DNA from: Flavobacteriales bacterium
GTDB lineage: Bacteria > Bacteroidota > Bacteroidia > Flavobacteriales_G > Salibacteraceae
Reading direction: 5' to 3'
DNA: 64,000 bases
Assembly: GCA_003499525.1 (NCBI GenBank)
Contig: DNTB01000041.1
Location: 1-64,000, forward strand
The notes below the pieces were generated by a model. That model did no database searches. It worked only from the letters and a program-made list of their open reading frames with translations, and was not told the origin of the DNA. This document shows, one piece after another, positions 1 through 9,204 of this stretch. The translations under genes and the position numbers were made by a program. How positions within the stretch are numbered: the stretch's first letter is position 1; each line of letters opens with the position of its first letter.

Positions 1-1559
1 ATAGCTCACCATATACATCTGGATATCAGGTATTTCCAAGATATTTTATGGACGTTGATACTACCTGCGGAGGACCAACCCCACCACCTCCGGCAGCTCC
101 ATTTTATCCCATAGCGGATATTAATAATGTAGATACCAATGGCGTTGCGGATTCGCTCGGCGTAGTTTGCTGGACAAAAGGGGTAGTAATTGGAGTAAAC
201 ATTAGACCTTCAGGATTACAGTTTACTCTATGGGAAAATGAAGGAATCAATGTATTTAGCTTCGGTCCTGTTTCAGGATACACCGTAACTGAGGGAGATT
301 CTTTAATGGTTCGAGGAGAAATTGATCAGTTCAATGGATTGCAGGAAATCATTCCGGACTCCATAATGGTTCTGAATAGTGGAAACCCCATACCTTCACC
401 AAGATTAGTTTCAATGTTGGATGAATCAACGGAATCTGATTATATCAGAATTGAAAATGTTTTGATAACCGCAGTTAACCCGACTGGAACATCGGGAACA
501 AACTATGACTTTGCCACGGCGACGGACACTCTTGTCATGCGCGTCGATAATGATACTGACGTCGATGATAGTCTTACATTAAACGTGGGTGACTCGCTTT
601 GTTATATCGTTGGAACAGGCGGACAATTTGATGGTTCAAATCCGTACACATCCGGATATCAGATTTTCCCGATGAGATATTCTGATATAGATACGGCATG
701 TGGAACTCCCGTACCAGAACCGGTAATTCCAATGTATGCGATTGCTGACATCAATAATGTGGATAGTGATGGAGTAGCTGATTCTTTAGGTGTGCGCTGC
801 TGGACCAAAGGAATTGTGCTGGGAGTAAACCTGAGACCATCTGGCCTTCAATTTACAATTTGGGATGTGGAAGGAATTGGAGTATTCAATTCAAGCGGTA
901 ATTTAGGTTACACTGTCATGGAAGGAGACTCCATCATGATTAGAGGTACTGTCGGCCAGTTCAACGGTCTTCAGCAAATTGGACCTGACTCGATCGTTCT
1001 TCTGAACTCTGGAAACACGCTACCCGCTGTTACTACTGTAACAGCACTGGATGAATCTACTGAGTCATCGTTGATCATGCTTGAGGATCTTTTGGTCGTA
1101 GGACAGTCCGGAGATAACTATGATGTTTTCAATGGAACTGATACATTCCTTTTACGTGTGGATCAGGATACTGATATCTATGATAGCATCACCATCAATA
1201 TTGGAGATTCTATATGCAACGCAACAGGAATAGGAGGACAATTCGATGGTTCCAGTCCATATACTTCTGGCTATCAGATACTTCCGAGATATTTCGCCGA
1301 TGTCGACACTTGCTCCTCTGGCGGAATCAGTATCAATGGATTGACGGAAAATGAAAACCCATTCGTTGCTTATCCTAATCCAGCAAGCGGTTCTGAGTTG
1401 TTTTTCAACAAAACAGTAGATGTACAAGTTTACAACGCACTGGGCAAAATGGTAATGGAAGCACGGAAAGTCAACTTCATCAATATAGATGAACTGACAT
1501 CAGGTGTTTACATCATTCGCACGTTCGAAAACGAAATCGTGAAAGTGATCGTCCGATAG
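1..1559 (+). CDS. T9SS-sorted secreted repeat protein, 5' truncated
   Basis: This is the 3' part of a gene entering from the left edge: the frame is open from base 3, and the first codons (SSPYTSGYQVFPRYF) match the end of a repeat unit, so the ATG at 48 is internal and not a start. Two full units of about 205 residues follow. Each has an IADINNVD segment, a WTKG[VI]V.GVN.RPSGLQFT strand region and a G[ET][IV].QFNGLQ segment, which resembles the OB-fold-like modules of secreted Bacteroidota nuclease and adhesin proteins. The last 70 residues (AYPNPASG, then VYNALGK, ending KVIVR) are a type A T9SS sorting domain, so the protein is exported across the outer membrane. The function of the repeats is unknown. 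A rho-independent terminator follows. Confidence 0.85.
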   Translation, partial: SSPYTSGYQVFPRYFMDVDTTCGGPTPPPPAAPFYPIADINNVDTNGVADSLGVVCWTKGVVIGVNIRPSGLQFTLWENEGINVFSFGPVSGYTVTEGDSLMVRGEIDQFNGLQEIIPDSIMVLNSGNPIPSPRLVSMLDESTESDYIRIENVLITAVNPTGTSGTNYDFATATDTLVMRVDNDTDVDDSLTLNVGDSLCYIVGTGGQFDGSNPYTSGYQIFPMRYSDIDTACGTPVPEPVIPMYAIADINNVDSDGVADSLGVRCWTKGIVLGVNLRPSGLQFTIWDVEGIGVFNSSGNLGYTVMEGDSIMIRGTVGQFNGLQQIGPDSIVLLNSGNTLPAVTTVTALDESTESSLIMLEDLLVVGQSGDNYDVFNGTDTFLLRVDQDTDIYDSITINIGDSICNATGIGGQFDGSSPYTSGYQILPRYFADVDTCSSGGISINGLTENENPFVAYPNPASGSELFFNKTVDVQVYNALGKMVMEARKVNFINIDELTSGVYIIRTFENEIVKVIVR

Positions 1560-1580
1560 AAAAACTAAATAGATAATGCA

Positions 1581-1608
1581 AAAGCCCTGCCTTAGCGGGG
1601 CTTTTTTT
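1581..1608 (+). terminator. rho-independent terminator
   Basis: Stem AGCCCTGC/GCGGGGCT (one G-U pair) with loop CTTA, followed by seven or more T. It lies 22 bases after the stop of the T9SS gene. Confidence 0.85.
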
Positions 1609-1852
1609 GTTCCTATTTTTCCTGCCTGGTACTCCAAAAGATACTGGTCCATCCAAGATTAGGGCTTTAGAAATAAGCAAACGCTGTTGAGTAAAAGGCG
1701 GAAGCTAGAGTTAAACCTTTTTTGGCTGACCCGATTCCATCACTTCTTTTTTACCGATGTCAGCTTATGTCTATTTGTTAAAGGTCGAGAGGAATAGTTA
1801 TGGTTTTGAACAAAGCATGAGATGAATCCACGAATCAATCCAACCACCAAAT
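1609..1852. other. gene-free spacer between two terminators
   Basis: I see no convincing reading frame, RNA gene or repeat here. The spacer is bounded by two almost identical terminator hairpins in opposite orientation, as expected between convergent genes. Confidence 0.6.
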
Positions 1853-1880
1853 AAAAAAAGCCCTACTAAGGCAGGGCTTT
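1853..1880 (-). terminator. rho-independent terminator of the sulfatase gene
   Basis: Read on the minus strand: AGCCCT..AGGGCT stem followed by T7. It lies just downstream of the sulfatase stop codon. Its sequence matches the terminator at 1581-1608 at all but two of about 29 positions. Confidence 0.85.
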
Positions 1881-1908
1881 TCAATCTAACTAAATGATGA
1901 TTAATTAT

Positions 1909-3468
1909 TTAACGCGTTGTGCCGGTGGTCATTGCATCCACCTGCTTTTGTACTTTATCGAGACTCCAGTCTCCGGGCGTTTGACTAGGTGGGTAATCTT
2001 TAAAGGTTGAAAGGAATCTTATGGCGTAAGTCTGTATTGGACCAATAATAAATGCACGGTCAATATACCAATCGTAGTAGGTATTTGAGCCGTAGAGCGC
2101 TTTTTCAAAAGGGTCTCTGCGCAAGTTAAAGAGGTAAGGTGCACGCAGATGAACGAACGGTTCTAACCAGATTTGTAGATGTTCAGCTCGATTCTCTAGA
2201 AAATTGACCTTCCAGTCACCGTATCTCAATCCGCAAATTTCTCCGCCATCTGTAACATAGACGAAACCTTTACGGGCAGAATTATCGCTTTTGCCGGTTA
2301 AATAATTCAACTGATTCCGGCCGTCAATGTAGTTTTTATACTTCCTTCCATTGATGGTGGTTCCGTTTCCTAATTGATCAATAATGTCGTCATTTCCTGC
2401 GATGGCCGCAAAGGTTGGCAACCAATCTTCGTGAGCAACTATGCCATTTAGCGTCACATCTTTCGGAAAAATTCCAGGCCATCGCACGAAAGCCGGCACT
2501 CGGAAAGCCCCTTCCCAGTTTGAGTTTTTCTCTCCATGAAAAGGTGTAGTTCCTGCATCTGGCCATGTATTGTAGTGAGGCCCGTTATCGGTAGAGTAAA
2601 GCACCAAGGTATTGTCTGTGATCCCGAGTTCATCCAATAAGTCTAATAGTTGTCCAACATGCATATCATGTTCCACCATTCCATCACCGTACTCATCCTG
2701 ACCGCTGATACCACAATGCTCTTCTTTAACATGAGTTCTGAAATGCATTCGGGTGCCATTCCACCATACAAAAAACGGCTGATCTTCTTCGTGCTGTTTC
2801 CGAATGAACTCAATCGCTGCTGCAACCGTCTCATCATCAACGGTTTCCATTCGCTTTTTCGTCAAGGGGCCCGTATCTTCTATTTTTTGTCCTCCTTTTC
2901 CATCAGCCCAACTATGAATTACCCCTCGTGGGCCATATACTTCTTTGAACGTTTTGCCATTTGGTAAAACCAGGTCACTTGGATAATCATCATTTTCAGG
3001 CTCCTCCTCAGCATTCAGATGATAGAGGTTGCCGAAGAATTCATCAAACCCATGCATAGTTGGCAGATGTTGATCTCTGTCGCCCTGATGGTTCTTTCCG
3101 AACTGACCTGTGGCATATCCAAGGTCTTTCATGACCGAAGCTATAGTCACATCGGACATTTGCCATCCTTCCTCGGCACCTGGCATACCCACTTTAGTCA
3201 TCCCAGTTCTAACAGGGACATTACCCCCAAGAAAAGCAGCTCTCCCTGCAGTACAACTTTGCTGACCGTAATAATCAGTAAATGAAATGCCTTCCTTGGC
3301 AATTCGGTCAATATTAGGGGTTTTGTATCCCATCATTCCTCGGTTATTATGACTGATATTCCAGTAACCGATATCGTCACCCCAAATGACAAGAACGTTG
3401 GGTTTATCCTGTGCAATCGCTGATACCGTTGCAAACAGGACTAATGTCAATAGTCCTTTTAATTTCAT
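1909..3468 (-). CDS. secreted arylsulfatase-type sulfatase
   Basis: A 519-residue type I sulfatase (Sulf_1, alkaline phosphatase superfamily) that hydrolyses sulfate esters. A signal peptide (residues 1-20, ending AIAQ) directs it out of the cytoplasm. The metal-binding GDDIG motif (D31, D32) and the sulfatase signature C72-T-A-G-R76 are present; C72 would be converted to formylglycine by a maturase not encoded here. TDNGPH and a later GEKNSNWEGAFRVP segment are the usual downstream active-site and substrate motifs. The substrate cannot be read from the sequence. The gene stands alone, not in a polysaccharide-utilisation cluster: no SusC/SusD or second sulfatase is nearby. Confidence 0.9.
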   Translation of the reverse strand: MKLKGLLTLVLFATVSAIAQDKPNVLVIWGDDIGYWNISHNNRGMMGYKTPNIDRIAKEGISFTDYYGQQSCTAGRAAFLGGNVPVRTGMTKVGMPGAEEGWQMSDVTIASVMKDLGYATGQFGKNHQGDRDQHLPTMHGFDEFFGNLYHLNAEEEPENDDYPSDLVLPNGKTFKEVYGPRGVIHSWADGKGGQKIEDTGPLTKKRMETVDDETVAAAIEFIRKQHEEDQPFFVWWNGTRMHFRTHVKEEHCGISGQDEYGDGMVEHDMHVGQLLDLLDELGITDNTLVLYSTDNGPHYNTWPDAGTTPFHGEKNSNWEGAFRVPAFVRWPGIFPKDVTLNGIVAHEDWLPTFAAIAGNDDIIDQLGNGTTINGRKYKNYIDGRNQLNYLTGKSDNSARKGFVYVTDGGEICGLRYGDWKVNFLENRAEHLQIWLEPFVHLRAPYLFNLRRDPFEKALYGSNTYYDWYIDRAFIIGPIQTYAIRFLSTFKDYPPSQTPGDWSLDKVQKQVDAMTTGTTR

Positions 3469-3547
3469 AGTTAATACGTTGTTTGATTTTAGTTGATGTC
3501 AAAGAAAGTCATTGTCTACTTCCTAAGATGGTCTGAACAAAAAATAT

Positions 3548-4999
3548 TTATACTTTCTTCCAGAAATAGGGGGTAAAAATGATGATAACGGTGAATAATT
3601 CCAGCCTTCCCAGCAGCATCAGGAAACCCAACATCCATTTGGTCAACCAGGGCAGATGGGCAAAATTGTCTACAGGACCAACCGAGCCCAAACCGGGGCC
3701 AATATTTCCTACACTTGTAGCGACAGCTCCAATTGTGGTCAGAAAGTCTACACCGGTAAGCGAAACTGCTATAGCGCCAAAGACAAAAACCGAGAGGTAA
3801 ATGATGATAAATGCCAGCACGTGATAGGTTACTTTTTGAGTAACTGCTTTGCCATTTAAACGAACCGGAATGACCGAATTCGGATGTAAAAGTCTTTTCA
3901 TTTCTAGAAATGAGTTCTTAATCATTACAACATGACGCACAATTTTAACACCTCCAGTTGTAGAACCGGCAGAACCACCTAAAAACATGAAGAAGAAGAA
4001 AAATACCGTAAGTAGCGGCGCCCACGAAGTGTAATCCGCTGTAATGTAACCGGTCGTTGTAATTACAGAGATTACTTGAAACAGGGCATCGCGAAAAGAC
4101 TGTTCGACAGGCGAATCTGTCCAAACCAATATACCGATAGCTGTAATTAAAGTAAACAGAACTGTGAATGCGACATAGGCTTTAAACTCTTCATTCACCA
4201 GGACTTTACTAAACACTCTTTTCAATCCGAAATAGGTAAGAGAGAAGTTGACCCCAGCCATAAACATAAAAACTATGATTATATAGTGAATAAAAGGGCT
4301 ATCGTAGTGAGCGATGGAAGCATTTTTGGTAGAAAAACCTCCCGTAGCCATTGTGGTCAACCCGTGATTGATCGCGTCGAAGAAGGACATGCCTCCAAGT
4401 TTTAGGAGTGCAGTCTCAGCCAGTGTTAAACCCAGATATAGAATCCAGAGTCTTTTTGCTGTATCCTTTATTCGCGGTTTGAGTTTATCAGGCGATATCC
4501 CGGGTGCTTCGGCAACAAACAGCTGCATGCCACCCACACCGATCATGGGTAGTAAGGCAACGGTCAGAACGATGATACCCATACCTCCTATCCATTGGGT
4601 TAAACTCCTCCAGAAAAGGATTCCTTTCGGAACGGATTCAATATCGGTGAGTATGGTAGCCCCAGTAGTAGTAAATCCGGAAATGGTTTCAAAAAATGCA
4701 TCCGTCAAACTTTCCATTGCTCCACTAAGCAAAAAAGGAAACATTCCGAAGAAGGACATAGTCAACCATCCGAAGGTTACAACGAGATAGCCATCTTTCT
4801 TGGTAAGCTCTCTCTTTTTGCTCTGTCTTCTGAAAAACTGCCAAACGAATAATCCCAGGGCCGATGTTCCCAAACCAGATACAAGAAGGGGCATCAAACT
4901 TTCGTTAAAATACCAACTGAATGGAAGTCCCAGGAGCATAAAACCTCCGTTCAAAACCATAAGGAGTCCAAGAATGCTGGCTACATTTTTCAGATTCAT
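3548..4999 (-). CDS. trkH: Trk potassium uptake protein, channel subunit TrkH
   Basis: A 483-residue polytopic inner-membrane protein of the TrkH/KtrB family, the ion-translocating subunit of Trk K+ uptake. It has about ten hydrophobic segments in the four-fold membrane-pore-membrane pattern; selectivity-filter-like segments include TTTGATI near residue 110 and TTTGY and SVGNIGPG further on. The start codon overlaps the stop of trkA in ATGA, so the two are translationally coupled, and TrkA is the cytosolic NAD-binding regulator of this channel. Length is normal for the family. Confidence 0.93.
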   Translation of the reverse strand: MNLKNVASILGLLMVLNGGFMLLGLPFSWYFNESLMPLLVSGLGTSALGLFVWQFFRRQSKKRELTKKDGYLVVTFGWLTMSFFGMFPFLLSGAMESLTDAFFETISGFTTTGATILTDIESVPKGILFWRSLTQWIGGMGIIVLTVALLPMIGVGGMQLFVAEAPGISPDKLKPRIKDTAKRLWILYLGLTLAETALLKLGGMSFFDAINHGLTTMATGGFSTKNASIAHYDSPFIHYIIIVFMFMAGVNFSLTYFGLKRVFSKVLVNEEFKAYVAFTVLFTLITAIGILVWTDSPVEQSFRDALFQVISVITTTGYITADYTSWAPLLTVFFFFFMFLGGSAGSTTGGVKIVRHVVMIKNSFLEMKRLLHPNSVIPVRLNGKAVTQKVTYHVLAFIIIYLSVFVFGAIAVSLTGVDFLTTIGAVATSVGNIGPGLGSVGPVDNFAHLPWLTKWMLGFLMLLGRLELFTVIIIFTPYFWKKV

Positions 5000-6339
5000 T
5001 CTGAAAAGAAATTTTCTACTTCATGAATGACCTCAGGAGCACAAAGCACCACTACTCTGTCATCGGTTCGAATTCTGAACCCACCGTTCGGGATTCTTGA
5101 CTTTCCTTTGCGCACCACACCGCACAAGAGAGCCTTCTTCGGAAAGTCTAAGTTCTTGATATACTTCCTGGTGATTTTGGACTTTTCTTTTACAATGAAC
5201 TCCAAAACTTCGGCCTCAACGCCGTGAATACCGGCAATACTAATGATATCCCCTTTCCGGATATACCGGAAGATATTGTTTGCTGCAATCAGCTTTCGAT
5301 TAATCATTGTATCGATACCGATATTCTGGGATAGGTGTACGTAATCTACGTTTTCAACCAGAGCGACCGTCTTTTTAACACCTCTTTCTTTTGCTACAAG
5401 GCTGGAAAGAATATTGGTTTCCGAATTTCCGGTAACGGCTATGAATGCATCCATATTATCCAGGCCTTCTTCGAGGATTATATCCGCATTTCTGCCATCA
5501 CCATGGATGACCATTGTATCGGGCAGGTTATTAGCCAGATCAAAACTTCGTTCTTTATTGATTTCGATCAGCTTAACACTATACTTTTTGCTAAGTTTTC
5601 GAGCAGCGTTTTCGCCAATCGTACCTCCCCCTAATACCATGATGTTTTTGATTCGAAAAGCCTCAATACTGTTAAACTTCATGATGCGCTGCACACCGGA
5701 AGGCTTTGCTACAAAATAGGCATGATCTCCGTCTCTGAAGGTGGTAGAACCTCTTGGAATTATGGTTTCACTGCCGCGTAAAACGGCAACAGTGATAAAG
5801 TCATTCTCCGGATTCAGGTAGGCCGACTCCTCAATCGTCTTATTCAGCAATTCACATCGTTTATCAACTACGATACCCAAAAGGGTGAGCTCTCCATCAT
5901 CGAAATAGTAGAGGTCGGTGAGCGACGTAGCATTCAGCAACCGCTCAATCTCAGATGAAGCAAGTAACTCCGGAGATATCAATTCATCAATACCTAATTC
6001 CCATAAGTAAGACCGTTCTCTTTCCTGTAAGAACTCCAGATTCTTTACCCTTGCGACTGTCTTTTTGGCTCCGAGGTTCTTTCCGAATATTGCAGAGGTG
6101 AGGTTGACTTCTTCAATAGATGTTGCAGATATCATCAAATCTGCATGCCGAATATTAGCTTCTTCCAAAATGGTGCTTGATGTGGCATTTCCTCTTATTG
6201 TGGCAACATCAAGTTTAGAAGCAATGTTCTTGAGTTTTTCGTCATCTTTATCGATAACGGTAATTTCTTGATTTTCATGGGCTAACAATGTCGCCAGATG
6301 AAAACCTACGTCTCCTGCTCCTGCTATTATAATTTTCAT
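4996..6339 (-). CDS. trkA: Trk potassium uptake regulator TrkA
   Basis: A 447-residue peripheral protein with the duplicated RCK architecture of TrkA: RCK_N (GAGDVGFHL at the N-terminus), RCK_C, a second RCK_N (VLGGGTIGENAARKL near residue 235) and a second RCK_C. Both Rossmann folds keep the glycine-rich dinucleotide motif, so both can be expected to bind NAD(H) or ATP. It gates TrkH, whose gene overlaps its stop codon by four bases. Together they form a two-gene K+ uptake operon. Confidence 0.94.
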   Translation of the reverse strand: MKIIIAGAGDVGFHLATLLAHENQEITVIDKDDEKLKNIASKLDVATIRGNATSSTILEEANIRHADLMISATSIEEVNLTSAIFGKNLGAKKTVARVKNLEFLQERERSYLWELGIDELISPELLASSEIERLLNATSLTDLYYFDDGELTLLGIVVDKRCELLNKTIEESAYLNPENDFITVAVLRGSETIIPRGSTTFRDGDHAYFVAKPSGVQRIMKFNSIEAFRIKNIMVLGGGTIGENAARKLSKKYSVKLIEINKERSFDLANNLPDTMVIHGDGRNADIILEEGLDNMDAFIAVTGNSETNILSSLVAKERGVKKTVALVENVDYVHLSQNIGIDTMINRKLIAANNIFRYIRKGDIISIAGIHGVEAEVLEFIVKEKSKITRKYIKNLDFPKKALLCGVVRKGKSRIPNGGFRIRTDDRVVVLCAPEVIHEVENFFSE

Positions 6340-6407
6340 TTGAACGTATTGATGAAAACGCTAAACTGAATTTCGAACAAATGTAGCACAGATAAAGTCG
6401 CGCATTC

Positions 6408-7445
6408 TTAGAACTCCTTGTATCGCAATTTGTCGAAGGTACGAACTCCATTGACGAAGAATTCCCAAATCAGACTACCAGGGTATAGTCCCTGTGGATG
6501 TCTTATTCGGTGCAATTTCTGCACCTTCCTTCGTTTACTCCACCATTTTGACCACCTGCTGATAATTTGCCAGTGAGCTTTGAAGACCACAACCGCTCCC
6601 CTGGCATTGCCTTCCGCCAGCATTGATAAGACAGCGGCGTAATCCAGTATCACACGAATAGGAAGCTTCCAAATCAGCTCTGAAGCAGGCAGATTCTTAA
6701 TCAACATGATAAGATTGTTCCTGTGGTTTCTGAATATTTTTTGCGGGGAACCGTATTTAATTACATATCCCCCCATATGATACACCGTACTTTCCGGTTG
6801 AAACAGAATTCGATATCCCCGACTTTTTATTCTCCAGCACAAATCTATTTCTTCCATATGTGCAAAGAAATCATTGTCGAGGCCACCTAATTCATGATAA
6901 ACATCGGCCCGGATGAACAAGCAAGCCCCTGACGCCCAAAAGATTTCCTCAATATTGTCATACTGCCCGGTGTCTGCTTCAACATGATTAATCAATCGCC
7001 CTCTGCAAAAGGGGTAACCAAATATGTCCAGATATCCTCCTGCAGCGCCAGCATACTCAAATTCGTCCCTTTTGTCATAAGACTTGATCTTTGGTTGAAC
7101 AGCAGCGATATCATCTGCCGAATTTAGAAGATCTACTGCCTGATCAAACCATCCATTCTCTACCTCGATGTCTGAGCTAATCAGAACGTAGTTATCTGAG
7201 GTTATCTCGGCAAGACTCTGGACATAACCATTAGTAAAACCATGGTTTTCTTCTATTCTTACAAACCCAAGACCCGGGTATATTTCAGACATAAACCCCT
7301 CCAGGTCATCATTACCTCCATTATCGACAACCACATAGCTAACATCATTTCTGTGCTTTGTGGTTTCCAAAATGACCGGAAGGTGCTTCCGCACCAGCTC
7401 GAGGTTGTTGTAGCTCAGAAGAACAATGGTCGTTTTGCGATCCAA
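6408..7445 (-). CDS. family 2 glycosyltransferase
   Basis: A 345-residue GT2 enzyme (GT-A fold): TTIVLLSYNNLELV at the N-terminus, VVVDNGG as the nucleotide-sugar binding strand, SSDIEV as the probable DxD-type metal site, and a HMEEIDLCWR motif typical of rhamnosyl/WbbL-like transferases. The start is TTG at 7445: an in-frame TAA lies three codons upstream and no ATG fits the conserved N-terminus. It probably adds a sugar to a surface polysaccharide; donor and acceptor are unknown. It lies 52 bases downstream of the GWxTD gene and is likely cotranscribed with it. Confidence 0.87.
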   Translation of the reverse strand: MDRKTTIVLLSYNNLELVRKHLPVILETTKHRNDVSYVVVDNGGNDDLEGFMSEIYPGLGFVRIEENHGFTNGYVQSLAEITSDNYVLISSDIEVENGWFDQAVDLLNSADDIAAVQPKIKSYDKRDEFEYAGAAGGYLDIFGYPFCRGRLINHVEADTGQYDNIEEIFWASGACLFIRADVYHELGGLDNDFFAHMEEIDLCWRIKSRGYRILFQPESTVYHMGGYVIKYGSPQKIFRNHRNNLIMLIKNLPASELIWKLPIRVILDYAAVLSMLAEGNARGAVVVFKAHWQIISRWSKWWSKRRKVQKLHRIRHPQGLYPGSLIWEFFVNGVRTFDKLRYKEF

Positions 7446-7497
7446 GACTGAAATTTACGCCTGCAAGATTAACTGAAAAGATAGAACCTCCCGCGAT

Positions 7498-8964
7498 TCA
7501 CCTTGGATTATCATAAAAGTCATCAATTCTGCCCCCCCAGTGTTCTTCTCCTTCATTTCGGTCAACATTGTTTTCAGGTAAATCACGCTGTTGAAGCAAA
7601 TATTGCCATCTTCTGTTGTTTGCCTCCCCTCTAACGTTGGAATATAAGAGCTCAAAGCTATTGCTAACCAGGTCGGGATTGTAAAAAACATACTTGGCAT
7701 TCGACTGCATAGGGTGCTGATAATACTGCCAGATTTCATAGGGGTAGGAGCTGGGCTCATTAAAACGCTGAACTCTTTGGTTAGGTTTACCGTACTTCAG
7801 ATAAACTGAGCCCATGTCTGTTTCGTAGCCCCTTTCAATTTTATTTCCGAATTCATTATTGACCAAATCAACTTCCTTCTTATAGACCTTCCACATACCC
7901 ATAGGGTTGAGTGAATCTCTGTTGATCCAGAAATCGGAAAAAAAGTCTTTCAACTCTTCAACAGTTCCTTTTTTCTTTTTTGCGTCTATAAATGCTTGTT
8001 CATCATTTAACGAAATCGGCCTTAAACAACCCACATACATCCGAAGTGTATCAATGTTACTCAACCCATTTACCATAGCTGTGAACTCATCAACTGTAGA
8101 TTCGGAATTGCGTACAATTTCTTTTGGTGCCTCTATATCCGGTATGTAAAACTGTATCCCTCTTGCAGTTACAAGCTGTTTGTTTTTATCCAGTGCCTCA
8201 ACAGTAAAAAGATAAGTTCCCGGAGCAAAACTGGAGAGGTTCAACGAACCCTTGACAATATGGACCCGATCACATTTCACCCGACGGTAAGACTCTGTAA
8301 AATCGAGAATTTTGTCATTCTTTATGTCCTTAACATAGGAATGAAGGACAAATACTTCCGAGGAAATTCTATGAGTATTATAGATCTCAGCGTAATACTT
8401 AATCGACTTAATATCAGGAGAAAACCAAGGTTTTAAATAAGGTTTGATAGCATATCCCTGTTTGACATAGTCCCTTGGAGAAATGATCGTATCTTCTTTT
8501 GCAATCCAAATGATATCTGACATGTAGGGCACCTTTCCATCAAATTCTATCGGGAAATTCGTGGAGGTTTTAGTGGGCAACATAGGAAAACCTTTATCCT
8601 TTATGGTCATATCAAAACGGTAGTTACCCGGCCTGAATTCAATGGTTTGTACATCAAAAAAATCAGGATGATAATTCTCTTCCCGTTCTGAACCTGGCGC
8701 TACAATTTCAAATTTTCGATATGGATGGATTAAGTCATTAAAATCTTTGTAAAATGCATAGGTCACCTCCATGTGCGCATGCATCAAACTGTCGTCCATA
8801 AGTACCGGTTCGACGGTAGACCCATCCACCATCAAGATGATATCGGCATAATTACCTTTTTCCGGCACATAATATCTAAATATGGATACCATAGCTCGTG
8901 GTTGTGCATCTAGCAGATTGGAGACACTTAATCCTATCAGAAGTGGAAAAATTAGCCTGATCAT
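7498..8964 (-). CDS. GWxTD domain-containing secreted protein
   Basis: A 488-residue protein with an N-terminal signal peptide (IRLIFPLLIGLSVSNLLDAQ). Its last third carries the Bacteroidota GWxTD signature region (RGYETDMGSVYLKYGKPN, then PYEIWQYY). The biochemical function of this family is not established; members are usually exported and sit near envelope genes. A TAAATTTG element lies only four bases before the ATG, so if it is the promoter the mRNA is nearly leaderless. The GT2 gene follows in the same direction. Confidence 0.85.
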   Translation of the reverse strand: MIRLIFPLLIGLSVSNLLDAQPRAMVSIFRYYVPEKGNYADIILMVDGSTVEPVLMDDSLMHAHMEVTYAFYKDFNDLIHPYRKFEIVAPGSEREENYHPDFFDVQTIEFRPGNYRFDMTIKDKGFPMLPTKTSTNFPIEFDGKVPYMSDIIWIAKEDTIISPRDYVKQGYAIKPYLKPWFSPDIKSIKYYAEIYNTHRISSEVFVLHSYVKDIKNDKILDFTESYRRVKCDRVHIVKGSLNLSSFAPGTYLFTVEALDKNKQLVTARGIQFYIPDIEAPKEIVRNSESTVDEFTAMVNGLSNIDTLRMYVGCLRPISLNDEQAFIDAKKKKGTVEELKDFFSDFWINRDSLNPMGMWKVYKKEVDLVNNEFGNKIERGYETDMGSVYLKYGKPNQRVQRFNEPSSYPYEIWQYYQHPMQSNAKYVFYNPDLVSNSFELLYSNVRGEANNRRWQYLLQQRDLPENNVDRNEGEEHWGGRIDDFYDNPR

Positions 8965-8968
8965 TACA

Positions 8969-8976
8969 CAAATTTA
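8969..8976 (-). promoter_or_regulatory. putative -7 element TAAATTTG
   Basis: Matches the Bacteroidota sigma-A -7 consensus TAnnTTTG. It ends four bases before the ATG of the GWxTD gene, implying a very short or absent leader. No clear -33 TTG was found. Confidence 0.35.
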
Positions 8977-9060
8977 ATCCGAAATTGCAGGTAGATAGGG
9001 CTCATCGTGTGGATCAGATCGAAATGAAGGAGGATGGGTCGTCTAAATTAGAAAAGTTTT

Positions 9061-9068
9061 TACTTTCG
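9061..9068 (+). promoter_or_regulatory. putative -7 element of tRNA-Ser
   Basis: TACTTTCG, a one-mismatch TAnnTTTG element, ends four bases before the mature 5' end of the tRNA, so transcription would start close to the tRNA itself. No -33 box was recognised. Confidence 0.4.
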
Positions 9069-9072
9069 CGGC

Positions 9073-9160
9073 GGAGAGTTGGCAGAGTGGTCGATTGCGG
9101 TGGTCTTGAAAACCATTGACCTTCACGGGTCCGGGGGTTCGAATCCCTCACTCTCCGCCA
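9073..9160 (+). tRNA. tRNA-Ser (anticodon UGA)
   Basis: An 88-base class II tRNA. Acceptor stem GGAGAGT/ACTCTCC with discriminator G and encoded CCA. Anticodon loop CTTGAAA gives TGA, reading UCA codons, on stem GTGGT/ACCAT. A long variable arm typical of serine follows, then a T arm with GGTTCGAATCC. A terminator hairpin lies nine bases downstream. Confidence 0.96.
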
Positions 9161-9168
9161 AAGAAAAT

Positions 9169-9197
9169 AGCCTCGCTAAATGCGGGGCTTTTTGTTT
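9169..9197 (+). terminator. rho-independent terminator of tRNA-Ser
   Basis: Stem AGCCTCGC/GCGGGGCT with one G-U pair, followed by T5. It also sits at the 3' end of the convergent aldo/keto reductase gene. Confidence 0.75.
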
Positions 9198-9204
9198 TGT
9201 GGGT

